NCBI GenBank assembly: GCA_038227995.1
Contig: JBBRPP010000010.1
Location: 82,112 to 146,111, forward strand
DNA length: 64,000 bases
Direction of reading: 5' to 3'
Origin: WLMZ01 sp038227995
GTDB lineage: Bacteria; Actinomycetota; Acidimicrobiia; Acidimicrobiales; Ilumatobacteraceae
Shown here in pieces: positions 16,909 through 24,294 of this stretch (position 1 is its first letter; each line of letters starts with the position of its first letter). A model generated the notes under the pieces. The model did not search any database. It was not told the DNA's origin and saw only the letters and a list, made by a program, of their open reading frames with translations. The position numbers and the translations under genes were made by a program.

Positions 16909-17894
16909 GTCGCAAACTGAGCTACGCCCAAGCCTTCAACGAGGCCGTGCGCCAGGAGATGGCCGCCGACGACAACGTGTTCTGTGCCGGCGAGGACATC
17001 GGCGCCTTCGGCGGTGTGTTCCACACCTACGCCGGTCTGCAGAAGGAATTCGGCGAACGGCGCGTGGTGGACACACCGATCTCCGAGCAGGCGATCATCG
17101 GCCTCGGTGTCGGTGCGGCCGTCACGGGTCTGCGTCCGATCGTCGACATCATGTTCATGGACTTCATCTGCGTGGCGTTCGATCAGATCGTCAACCAGGC
17201 GGCCAAGCTCAAGTACATGTTCGGCGGTTCAGCGACGATCCCACTGACGATCACCACGGGCGGCGGCGCCGGGCTGTCGGCCGCAGCGCAACACAGCCAG
17301 TCGCTCGAGGCCCTCCTGTGCCACATCCCGGGCCTCAAGGTCGTTCAGCCCTCGAACCCGTACGATATGAAGGGGTTGATGACCGCCTGCATCCGCGAGG
17401 ACAACCCCACGATCATGATCAAGCACAAGCGGTTGCTCGGCATGCAAGGCGAAGTTCCGGAAGAGGCGTACGCGGTTCCGCTTGGCGTGGCCAACGTGTT
17501 GCGCGAGGGCGCCGACGTGACCGTGGTCAGCTGGGGCCGGATGGCGAACGAGGCACTGTCGGTTGCCAACAAGCTGGCCGCCGACGGCATCGATGTGGAA
17601 GTCATCGACCCGCGCACGCTGCAACCACTCGACACGGCAACCATCGTCGAGTCCGTGCGCAAGACCAATCGGGTCATCGTCGTCCACGAAGCCGTGCGCT
17701 TCGGTGGTCTCGGCGCTGAGATCGCAGCGCAGATCCAAGAGGAAGCATTCGACTACCTCGATGCTCCTGTCGGACGCATCGCTGCGCCCTTCTCGCCGGT
17801 TCCGTTCTCGCCGGTGCTCGAGCAGTCCTACCTCCCCTCCGCAGACGACATCGAAGCCAAGATCCGCGCGATCGTCGCTCGCCCCGGGCGCTGA
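16905..17894 (+). CDS. acoB: 2-oxoacid/acetoin dehydrogenase E1 component, beta subunit
   Basis: 329 aa. The pyrimidine-binding half of the transketolase-type heterotetramer: GEDIGAFGG, the PISEQAIIGLGVGAA strand with the catalytic Glu that activates TPP, and a C-terminal transketolase domain with VIDPRTLQPLDTATI and VVHEAVRFGGLGAEI. All landmarks of the beta subunit are present. Coupled to E1 alpha by a four-base overlap; five bases separate its stop from the AcoX-like GTG start. Forms the E1 heterotetramer in the cytoplasm. Confidence 0.92.
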   Translation: MSRKLSYAQAFNEAVRQEMAADDNVFCAGEDIGAFGGVFHTYAGLQKEFGERRVVDTPISEQAIIGLGVGAAVTGLRPIVDIMFMDFICVAFDQIVNQAAKLKYMFGGSATIPLTITTGGGAGLSAAAQHSQSLEALLCHIPGLKVVQPSNPYDMKGLMTACIREDNPTIMIKHKRLLGMQGEVPEEAYAVPLGVANVLREGADVTVVSWGRMANEALSVANKLAADGIDVEVIDPRTLQPLDTATIVESVRKTNRVIVVHEAVRFGGLGAEIAAQIQEEAFDYLDAPVGRIAAPFSPVPFSPVLEQSYLPSADDIEAKIRAIVARPGR

Positions 17895-17899
17895 CCCGA

Positions 17900-18943
17900 G
17901 TGTCCACGGTTGGCATCATCGTCAACCCGCATGCGGGCAAGGACATCCGCCGATTGATCTCGGCGGCCGGTCAGACATCGGACGCGGCCAAGGTCAGCAT
18001 CCTGAGGCGGGTCGCCGCCGGCGCACTCGAGCAAGGGGCCGCGCGCCTGTTGATGAGCACCGACACGCACCATCTCGCTGAGCGCGCTGTCGAGGGCCTG
18101 GACGGGTCGATCGAGTTCGTCGAGAGCCCATTGACCAGCTCGCATCTCGACACGATCGCGAGCGCAACGGCGATGTGGAAGCAGGGTGCCGACGCTGTGG
18201 TCGTGCTTGGTGGCGACGGTACTTGTCGCGACGTGGCCACGGCCTGGCCGCAGGTACCGCTGATCGCGATCTCCACCGGCACCAACAACGTCTTCCCGTC
18301 GCACGTCGACGGAACCTCCGCCGGCGTCGCCGCCGCCCTCGTCGCCTGCGGATCCGTGCAACTCGGCGAGGTGAGCCGGGTGGCCAAGCGCATCTCGCTG
18401 GACATCGATGACCCGGGCATGACCTCGACGGTGCACGAAACCGCGTTGGTGGAAGCGGCGTTGATCGATGCCACGTTCGTCGGCGCCCGAGCCGTGAGCG
18501 ATCCAGATTCCATCCGCTGGGTGGTCGCCTGCATCGCCAACCCCGCAAGCACCGGATTGGCCAGTATCGCCGGACGCGTGCATCCCGTCGGCCCCGACGA
18601 GTCGAATGGTGTCGTGATCCGCTTGGGCACGGGCGGGAGGCGAGTGCGGGTTCCGCTTGCTCCCGGCGCCTTCACCACCCTCGCGATCGAGTCTGTCGAC
18701 GCGCTCGCCCTGTCGACAGTGATCGAGCTACCGGGTGGCGGCGTACTTGCCTTTGACGGCGAGCGGACGTTGCCCGTTTCCAAGACGACGCGGATCGCGG
18801 TCTCGATCACACAGTCCGGACCGCGCATGATCGACGTCGACCGCACACTGGAGATCGCCGCTCGCGATCACCGTTTCGATCTCGACCTTGCCAGGGCGCA
18901 CGACGACAGCGCTGCTCCACGAAAGGACCCCCATGGCCATTGA
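17900..18943 (+). CDS. acoX: AcoX-like ATP-NAD kinase-fold protein
   Basis: 347 aa from GTG 17900. The ATP-NAD/diacylglycerol-kinase-like fold shows as GIIVNPHAGKDIRR at the N-terminus and VVLGGDGTCRD with ISTGTNNVFP about 20 residues later. In acetoin operons this family (AcoX) travels with acoA/acoB/acoC; its biochemical role is still unsettled, with NAD or TPP handling proposed. It lies between E1 beta and E2, an unusual interior position. The frame runs 11 bases into the E2 gene. Codon use matches the neighbours. Confidence 0.85.
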   Translation: MSTVGIIVNPHAGKDIRRLISAAGQTSDAAKVSILRRVAAGALEQGAARLLMSTDTHHLAERAVEGLDGSIEFVESPLTSSHLDTIASATAMWKQGADAVVVLGGDGTCRDVATAWPQVPLIAISTGTNNVFPSHVDGTSAGVAAALVACGSVQLGEVSRVAKRISLDIDDPGMTSTVHETALVEAALIDATFVGARAVSDPDSIRWVVACIANPASTGLASIAGRVHPVGPDESNGVVIRLGTGGRRVRVPLAPGAFTTLAIESVDALALSTVIELPGGGVLAFDGERTLPVSKTTRIAVSITQSGPRMIDVDRTLEIAARDHRFDLDLARAHDDSAAPRKDPHGH

Positions 18944-20366
18944 GTTCATCATGCCGAAGCTCGGACTGACGATGGAAGAGGGCACGATCATCGAGTGGCT
19001 CATCGCCGACGGTGCACCGGTGGAGGCCGGTGCCGCCGTTCTGCGGATCGAGACCGACAAGACCGAGACCGACGTGGAAGCGACGTCGTCGGGGCGCTTG
19101 CACGCCGTCGGCCAGCCCGGAGACACCTTTGCCTGCGGCGACCGGATCGGATGGTTGCTCGCCCCCGGTGAGGAATCGCCGGCAGCCGCGACACCAAACC
19201 TTGCCACCGCACCCGTTGCTGCAAGCACGGTCGCAGCCGATCCATTGCAGGCGGCGAGCGAACCTGTCGTCGCCCACGTCGATGGTCGGGTCAAGGCTTC
19301 ACCGCTCGCCAAGCGATTGGCGGCCGAGCGCGGCCTCGATCTCCGAATGCTGCGCGGCACCGGCCCGGGCGGCCGGATCGTGGCCGCTGATCTCGACGGC
19401 GCAGTCGCGCCGGTCACGCCCGCAGCAGTGGAACAGCAAGCACCCTCAACGGAACGGTCGAGCGCCAGTGTGTGGCCGGCCAGCACGGCGGCACGAGACC
19501 TGGCAGATCTGTTGGGCATCGAGATCTCGCGCGTTCCGCTCGACCCCGTGGACGGCTACGTCACGCACGAATCCGTGGCCCGGCACGTGCGCGGGCTGCT
19601 CGCTGCCGCTGCCGCTGTGGGTCCGGTCGCCGAGCCCGCGCTTGCCGCGAGAACGACCCTGCCGCCCGCCACGCAATCACCGTCGTCGACAATCCGACTC
19701 ACGAAGATGCGCGGCACGATCGCGAAACGAATGCGAGACTCGCTGACGCAGATGGCGCAGCTGACGCTGTTCATGGATGCCGATTTCGATGCCGTGGCGG
19801 CTGATCGCACCCGCCGCTTGGCCGCAGGGAAGCCGCCGAGCTACACCGACTACGTCATAGCCGCAACGGCTCGGGCACTGCGTCGGCATCCGATTGCGAA
19901 CTCCCAGATCACCGACGACGGCGTCGCCCTGCTGCCGGTGGTGCACGTCGGCATGGCCGTGGCACTCGACGGCGGTCTGATCGTTCCCGTGATCAGCAAC
20001 ACCGCGGCGCGCGATCTGGCCTCGCTCTCTGCGGAATCGAGCAGACTCGCCGAGGCCGCGCGTACGGGCTCTCTGAGGCCGGCCGACCTCGAGGGCGGTA
20101 CGTTCTCGGTCAGCGCCCTCGGCATGTTCGGCGTCGATGGCTTCACCCCCGTGATCAACCCACCGAACACCTGCATCCTCGGCGTCGGCAGACTGCGCGA
20201 TGATCTCGTGCTCGCCGACGACGGTGTGGTCGCCAGCAAGCGCAAGCTTACACTGAGCCTCACGTGGGACCATCGTGCCTTCGACGGCGCACCTGCGGCC
20301 GCATTCTGCAAGACGATCGTTGATTTCCTCAACGACCCTGTAACGCTCGACACCCCCGTGAACTGA
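18933..20366 (+). CDS. acoC: Dihydrolipoamide acyltransferase (E2) of a 2-oxoacid/acetoin dehydrogenase complex
   Basis: 477 aa from ATG 18933, with AAAGGA seven bases upstream. Order of domains: N-terminal lipoyl domain with the lipoyl-lysine Lys43 in ETDKTE; a Pro/Ala-rich linker; an E3-binding domain around VKASPLAKRLAAERG ... GTGPGGRI (about 118-152); a second, more divergent copy around WPASTAARDLADLLG (about 180-220); and the catalytic core ending in HRAFDG (His447, Asp451). It transfers the acyl group from lipoamide to CoA. No lipoamide dehydrogenase (E3) gene follows, so E3 must be encoded elsewhere. Two subunit-binding domains in one short E2 is unusual. Confidence 0.9.
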   Translation: MAIEFIMPKLGLTMEEGTIIEWLIADGAPVEAGAAVLRIETDKTETDVEATSSGRLHAVGQPGDTFACGDRIGWLLAPGEESPAAATPNLATAPVAASTVAADPLQAASEPVVAHVDGRVKASPLAKRLAAERGLDLRMLRGTGPGGRIVAADLDGAVAPVTPAAVEQQAPSTERSSASVWPASTAARDLADLLGIEISRVPLDPVDGYVTHESVARHVRGLLAAAAAVGPVAEPALAARTTLPPATQSPSSTIRLTKMRGTIAKRMRDSLTQMAQLTLFMDADFDAVAADRTRRLAAGKPPSYTDYVIAATARALRRHPIANSQITDDGVALLPVVHVGMAVALDGGLIVPVISNTAARDLASLSAESSRLAEAARTGSLRPADLEGGTFSVSALGMFGVDGFTPVINPPNTCILGVGRLRDDLVLADDGVVASKRKLTLSLTWDHRAFDGAPAAAFCKTIVDFLNDPVTLDTPVN

Positions 20367-20376
20367 GGCAACGACG

Positions 20377-20850
20377 ATGATCGATTACCAGGACGTCTTT
20401 CACGTCGGGGTCCGCGTGCCTGACTTGGACGCAGCGATGGCGGAGTTCACCCAGCGGATGGGGGTGATCTGGGCCGAGCAACGCGACATCCCTGTCCAAA
20501 CTCTGTGGACACCGGAGGATGGGCTGCAACAGGTCCATCTCCGCTTCACGTACTCTGCGCAGGGTCCGCAACACATCGAGCTGCTCGAGGGGCCGCCCGG
20601 CAGCTTCTGGGACGGGCGAGAAGACTCGGGCGCGCATCACATGGGCATCTGGGTCGATTCCGTCACCGACGAGACCGAGGCTCTGATTGCGGAGGGCTGG
20701 ACCATCGTCGGCGCCCAGCGTGACCCGAACGACGGTGGTGGTTACGGCAAGTTCAGCTACGTCCAGCCACTGAGCGGACTGATCGTCGAACTGGTCGATC
20801 GGGCCATCCAGCCGCATTTCGAACAGTGGTGGGCTGCCGGCCTCTCGTGA
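20377..20850 (+). CDS. VOC-superfamily (glyoxalase/dioxygenase-fold) protein
   Basis: 157 aa. Two beta-alpha-beta-beta-beta modules: FHVGVRVPDLDAAMAEF at the start and HHMGIWVDSVTDETEAL in the middle, each opening with the metal-ligand His position of the VOC fold, and acidic ligands likely in HIELLEG and LIVELVD. VOC members include glyoxalases, epimerases (methylmalonyl-CoA type), extradiol dioxygenases and resistance proteins. It closes the E1-AcoX-E2 run and converges with the acyl-CoA synthetase at 20860, with nine bases between stops. A related VOC protein is at 36705. Confidence 0.82.
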   Translation: MIDYQDVFHVGVRVPDLDAAMAEFTQRMGVIWAEQRDIPVQTLWTPEDGLQQVHLRFTYSAQGPQHIELLEGPPGSFWDGREDSGAHHMGIWVDSVTDETEALIAEGWTIVGAQRDPNDGGGYGKFSYVQPLSGLIVELVDRAIQPHFEQWWAAGLS

Positions 20851-20859
20851 GGATGCGGG

Positions 20860-22518
20860 TCAGTCGGCCGCCGCCACTGCGGCCGCAGCAATGTTGCGGG
20901 CCCACCGATAATCCGCCTTTCCGTTCGGTGCGCGATACACCTCGTCGACGAACACGATTCGCCGTGGGACCTTGAAGTCGGCGATGGTCGCCTTGATGGT
21001 GGCGATGATCTCGTCGGCGGAAGTGGGTGACGACACCGAACAGACCAGCACCACCGCCTCTCCGAAACGGGCGTCAGGAACCCCGACGGCATTGGCATCG
21101 ATCACTGTCGGAAGCTTGCGCGCTGCCACCTCGACCTCTTCCGGATAGACCTTCTCCCCGCCCGAGTTGATGCACATCGAACCCCGACCGAGCAGGGTCA
21201 CCGTGCCGTCCACGGCGATCAAGGCGAAATCCCCCGGCACCGTGTATCGGACACCGTCGACTGTCGGGAACGTCTCTGTGGTCTTGCGCTCGTCATTCCA
21301 GTAACCACGTGGCATCGCTCCGGTGGCGGCCAACATGCCCGGGCTCGAACTGCCTCGCGGCTGGACCTCGCCCGTTTCCGGGTCGAGCGTGACCACGTTC
21401 GGGGGTGCCGTGAAGACCGCCGTCTCCGGTGGGTCTTGACCCGGCATCGTCATCGACACCGCAAAGGGTCCTCCCTCGGAGGCGCCGACCATGTCGAAGA
21501 TGATCGCGTTCGGCAGATGCCGCTGGAACGCTCGCTTCTGCTCGACCGACAGCGTCGCTCCGGTCGACACGATGCGGGTGACCGAGGTCAGGTCGAGAGC
21601 GTAGCCACGGTGGGTGGCGGCGATGAGCGCTTCGTTCAGCGGCCGAGCAAAGGCGTCGCCGACGAGGGAGATCTGGGTCACCCGATGCTCGTCGACCAGA
21701 CGCCACAGTTCGTCGGCATCGAAACTGCGACCTCCGAGCAGCACCACGGAACCGCCCATCACGAATGCGCCGATGGCGAGGAAGAGCGCCGTGCCGTGCA
21801 TCAATGGCGGTGCGCACAACATCACTGGGCTCTTGCCCTCAGCCTGTAACCCGGCGGCGACCCTGCCCACATCGGCGACGTTGGTCGGCACGTCGATGCC
21901 CGCCGAGGCATAGGCCGTGAACGCCAAGGCCCCGAACAAGTCGACGTGACGCCAGACGACCCCTTTGGGATTGCCGGTGGTTCCACCCGTGTAGAGCATC
22001 AAGGTGTCCTCACCAGAGCGCACGATGCGCGCCGCCTGAGCTGCGCCGTTGACGGCCTCGTGATACCACTCGGCGCCCTGCATGAGTGGCGAGCCGTCGT
22101 CCACCTGCAGCAGCGTGCGTACGGACGGCATCGTCGCAACGGCCTCAGCGACTCGGTCGGCGAGCGACCCGTGGAAGATCAACACCGTCGCGGCTGCGTT
22201 CTCGCAGATGTACGCGATCTCGGTGGCCTTGTACCGGTAGTTGACGTTCACCGGAGTTGCCCGCGACTTGAACGCCGCGTACGACGAGGCGAGGTACTCC
22301 GGACAGTTGAACATCAGCTGCGCGATCCGCGTACCCGGTGCGACCCCGCGTTCCGCGAGCACGGTCACCAGCCGAGCGGCATGGTCGTCGAGCTCTCGCC
22401 AAGTGAGCGTCGTCTCCCCGACCACGAGTGCAGTGTGGTCGGGCTGGGCGTCGGCAAAGGCTTCCCACAACGTCGCCCAGTTCTCGCTGACACCCTCGAC
22501 ACTCGCGTCGGCAGGCAT
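20860..22518 (-). CDS. Acyl-CoA synthetase (AMP-forming)
   Basis: 552 aa from ATG 22518. The AMP-binding P-loop YTGGTTGNPKG, the adenylate motif region DMVGASEGG, and the hinge/C-terminal lobe GRGSMCINSGGEKVYPEEVE with the late catalytic Lys in PNGKADYRW are all present. It activates a carboxylic acid to acyl-AMP and then acyl-CoA. Its start overlaps the stop of the SDR at 22518 by one base (TGATG), so the two are coupled. The much longer open frame upstream (to 23019) is antisense-like extension over the SDR and was not used. Confidence 0.93.
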   Translation of the reverse strand: MPADASVEGVSENWATLWEAFADAQPDHTALVVGETTLTWRELDDHAARLVTVLAERGVAPGTRIAQLMFNCPEYLASSYAAFKSRATPVNVNYRYKATEIAYICENAAATVLIFHGSLADRVAEAVATMPSVRTLLQVDDGSPLMQGAEWYHEAVNGAAQAARIVRSGEDTLMLYTGGTTGNPKGVVWRHVDLFGALAFTAYASAGIDVPTNVADVGRVAAGLQAEGKSPVMLCAPPLMHGTALFLAIGAFVMGGSVVLLGGRSFDADELWRLVDEHRVTQISLVGDAFARPLNEALIAATHRGYALDLTSVTRIVSTGATLSVEQKRAFQRHLPNAIIFDMVGASEGGPFAVSMTMPGQDPPETAVFTAPPNVVTLDPETGEVQPRGSSSPGMLAATGAMPRGYWNDERKTTETFPTVDGVRYTVPGDFALIAVDGTVTLLGRGSMCINSGGEKVYPEEVEVAARKLPTVIDANAVGVPDARFGEAVVLVCSVSSPTSADEIIATIKATIADFKVPRRIVFVDEVYRAPNGKADYRWARNIAAAAVAAAD

Positions 22519-23297
22519 CACCGATTGCCTCCATTGACCAGCAGCGTCTGCCCCGTGATCCACGACGCAGCGGGCGAGGCGAGGAAGACGACCGCATTCG
22601 CGACGTCCTCGGGGGTGCCGAGGCGACCGAGCGGCACGCCCCACTCGGCGGCGAGACGAGGAAGGTCCTCCTCGGTGGCCTTGAAGAACTCCATGAAAAC
22701 CTCGGTGGGCACCGGCCCGGGGGCGACTCCGTTGACCCGGATCCGGCGGGGTGCCAGTTCGAGCGACAGCGTGCGGGTGAGGCTGTCCACGCCGGCCTTG
22801 GCCGCTGCGTATGGGCCGTTGTAGGGCGAGCCCTTCAGTGCCGCTCCCGAGGAGATGTTGATGATCGACCCGCCATCGTCCACGACGCGCACCGCTGCGC
22901 GCGCACACGTGAACACGGCACGCAGGTTGACGTCGAGCTGGTAGTCCCACTGCGCGTCGGGCATGTTCGCCAAGTGGCGCGGCGTGCGATCGTCGGCCCC
23001 GCCGGCGTTGCTGACCCACAGCGTGACGCGCCCCATTACTGCCTTGGCCCGGTCGGCGAGCGACTGCACGAATGCCCCGTCGGTGATGTCTCCCGGCAGG
23101 GTGAATGCCCGTCTGCCGAGTTGACGCACGGCCTCGGCAACCGCGTTGATCTCGTTCTCACGACGCGCGGTGAGCACGACATCGCATCCGGCCTGTGCCA
23201 GGCCGATGGCGATGCCTTCGCCGATGCCGCGTCCCGCGCCGGTCACCACGGCGACGCCGCCGGAAAGGGCGAATCGGTCGAGCACTGTGTCGGTCAT
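22518..23297 (-). CDS. Short-chain dehydrogenase (SDR)
   Basis: 259 aa. TGAGRGIG, TARREN after strand 2 (NADP-type), SNAGG and catalytic YAAAK, ending LLVNGGNR. A paralogue of the SDR at 10158 (shared INISSGA, GPYAAAKAG, VAPGPV.TE). It is first in a two-gene operon with the acyl-CoA synthetase, fitting oxidation of an alcohol followed by CoA activation of the resulting acid, though that order is inference. The 98-base gap to the divergent LLM-type gene at 23396 should hold both promoters; I see no clear operator. Confidence 0.89.
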   Translation of the reverse strand: MTDTVLDRFALSGGVAVVTGAGRGIGEGIAIGLAQAGCDVVLTARRENEINAVAEAVRQLGRRAFTLPGDITDGAFVQSLADRAKAVMGRVTLWVSNAGGADDRTPRHLANMPDAQWDYQLDVNLRAVFTCARAAVRVVDDGGSIINISSGAALKGSPYNGPYAAAKAGVDSLTRTLSLELAPRRIRVNGVAPGPVPTEVFMEFFKATEEDLPRLAAEWGVPLGRLGTPEDVANAVVFLASPAASWITGQTLLVNGGNR

Positions 23298-23395
23298 GTC
23301 AGGTCCTCCGGGGCAGTCGTGTGCGTTGCAGATGGCCGGTCACTGATGCGTGTCTCGATGAGGCCCGCAGGCGGTTGCGTGTGATCGGATGTGGC

Positions 23396-24271
23396 ATGAA
23401 GTTCGGGCTCGCCTTTGCCAGCAGTATCGGAACCGGTTCCGCATCCGCGCTGGAGATCGCCAAGGTCGCGGAAGAAGTGGGATTCGAATCGGTGTGGGGT
23501 GGTGAACACGTCGTGATGCCCTCGACGATCACGTCTCCGTATCCCTACACGTCGGATGGCTCGGTGCCCGCCACACCGGAAACCTCGATCCCCGACCCGT
23601 TGATCTGGCTCGCATACGTCGCGGCCGCGGCGCCCAACCTGCGTCTCGGCACCTGCATCTTGATCCTCCCGCAACGCAATCCGCTGGTACTCGCCAAGGA
23701 ACTCGCAACCCTCGATCATCTCTCGGGCGGACGGGTCGAGCTGGGGATCGGGATCGGCTGGATGAAGGAGGAGTTCGAAGCGCTCGACGTGCCGTGGGAG
23801 CACCGCGGTCGACGCAACGACGAATACGTGGCCGCGTTGCGCACGATCTGGTCGGGCAGCCACGTCGAGTTCCACGGCGAGTTCGTGGACTTCGAACCGC
23901 TCACGTCCACCCCGCAACCGACACAGGGCGCCAACATTCCGATCCTGGTCGGCGGCGACACCCCATTGGCCATCCGGCGCGCGGCTCGACTCGCCGACGG
24001 CTACTTCCCGGGCGAGTCGTCTCCGGAACGCCTGGCCGAACTGATCGCATCGCTGCGCCAGGCGTGCACCGAACTCGACCGCGATCCCGACTCGGTCGAG
24101 ATCAACGCCATGTTCGGTGCGCACATGACCGATCCGGCTGCCGGGATCGAGACGATGCACGAGCTCGGTGTCGGCCGGATCATGGTGCCTGCCTTCGCCT
24201 TCGCCGGTCGTCGCGGCCTCGACCGACTCCGTCAGTTCGGTGAGACCCACATCCTGCCGCGCACTCGATAG
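23396..24271 (+). CDS. Luciferase-like (LLM class, probable F420-dependent) oxidoreductase
   Basis: 291 aa from ATG 23396 (MKFGLAFASSIG). TIM-barrel LLM landmarks: EVGFESVWGGEHVVMP, LRLGTCILILPQRNP, LATLDHLSGGRVELGIGIGW and PILVGGDTPLAIRRAARLADGY. This set is typical of the actinobacterial F420-dependent LLM subgroup, but FMN monooxygenases share it, so the cofactor is inference. It could reduce an enone or oxidise an alcohol. It stands alone between divergent and convergent neighbours, followed by a small GC hairpin at 24272-24288 before the convergent RPH-like gene. Confidence 0.88.
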   Translation: MKFGLAFASSIGTGSASALEIAKVAEEVGFESVWGGEHVVMPSTITSPYPYTSDGSVPATPETSIPDPLIWLAYVAAAAPNLRLGTCILILPQRNPLVLAKELATLDHLSGGRVELGIGIGWMKEEFEALDVPWEHRGRRNDEYVAALRTIWSGSHVEFHGEFVDFEPLTSTPQPTQGANIPILVGGDTPLAIRRAARLADGYFPGESSPERLAELIASLRQACTELDRDPDSVEINAMFGAHMTDPAAGIETMHELGVGRIMVPAFAFAGRRGLDRLRQFGETHILPRTR

Positions 24272-24288
24272 ACGCGCGCTTGGCGCGT
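24272..24288. terminator. Possible bidirectional terminator hairpin
   Basis: ACGCGC-GCTTG-GCGCGT forms a perfect six-base stem with a five-base loop in the 23 bases between two convergent stop codons (24271 and 24295). There is no U-tract, so termination is inferred from position only. Confidence 0.4.
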
Positions 24289-24294
24289 TCGCGC

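Noticed and set aside
17971..18846. Minus-strand open frame (about 291 codons) opposite the AcoX-like gene
   Set aside because: AcoX has GGDGT and the NPHAGK motif in the sense frame and proper operon spacing; the antisense frame is Ser/Thr/Pro-rich without motifs.
20860..23019. A single 719-codon frame covering the synthetase and part of the SDR
   Set aside because: The true start MPADASVEGV at 22518 overlaps the SDR stop by one base, and the extra N-terminal part lacks any synthetase feature while the SDR frame there is clear.
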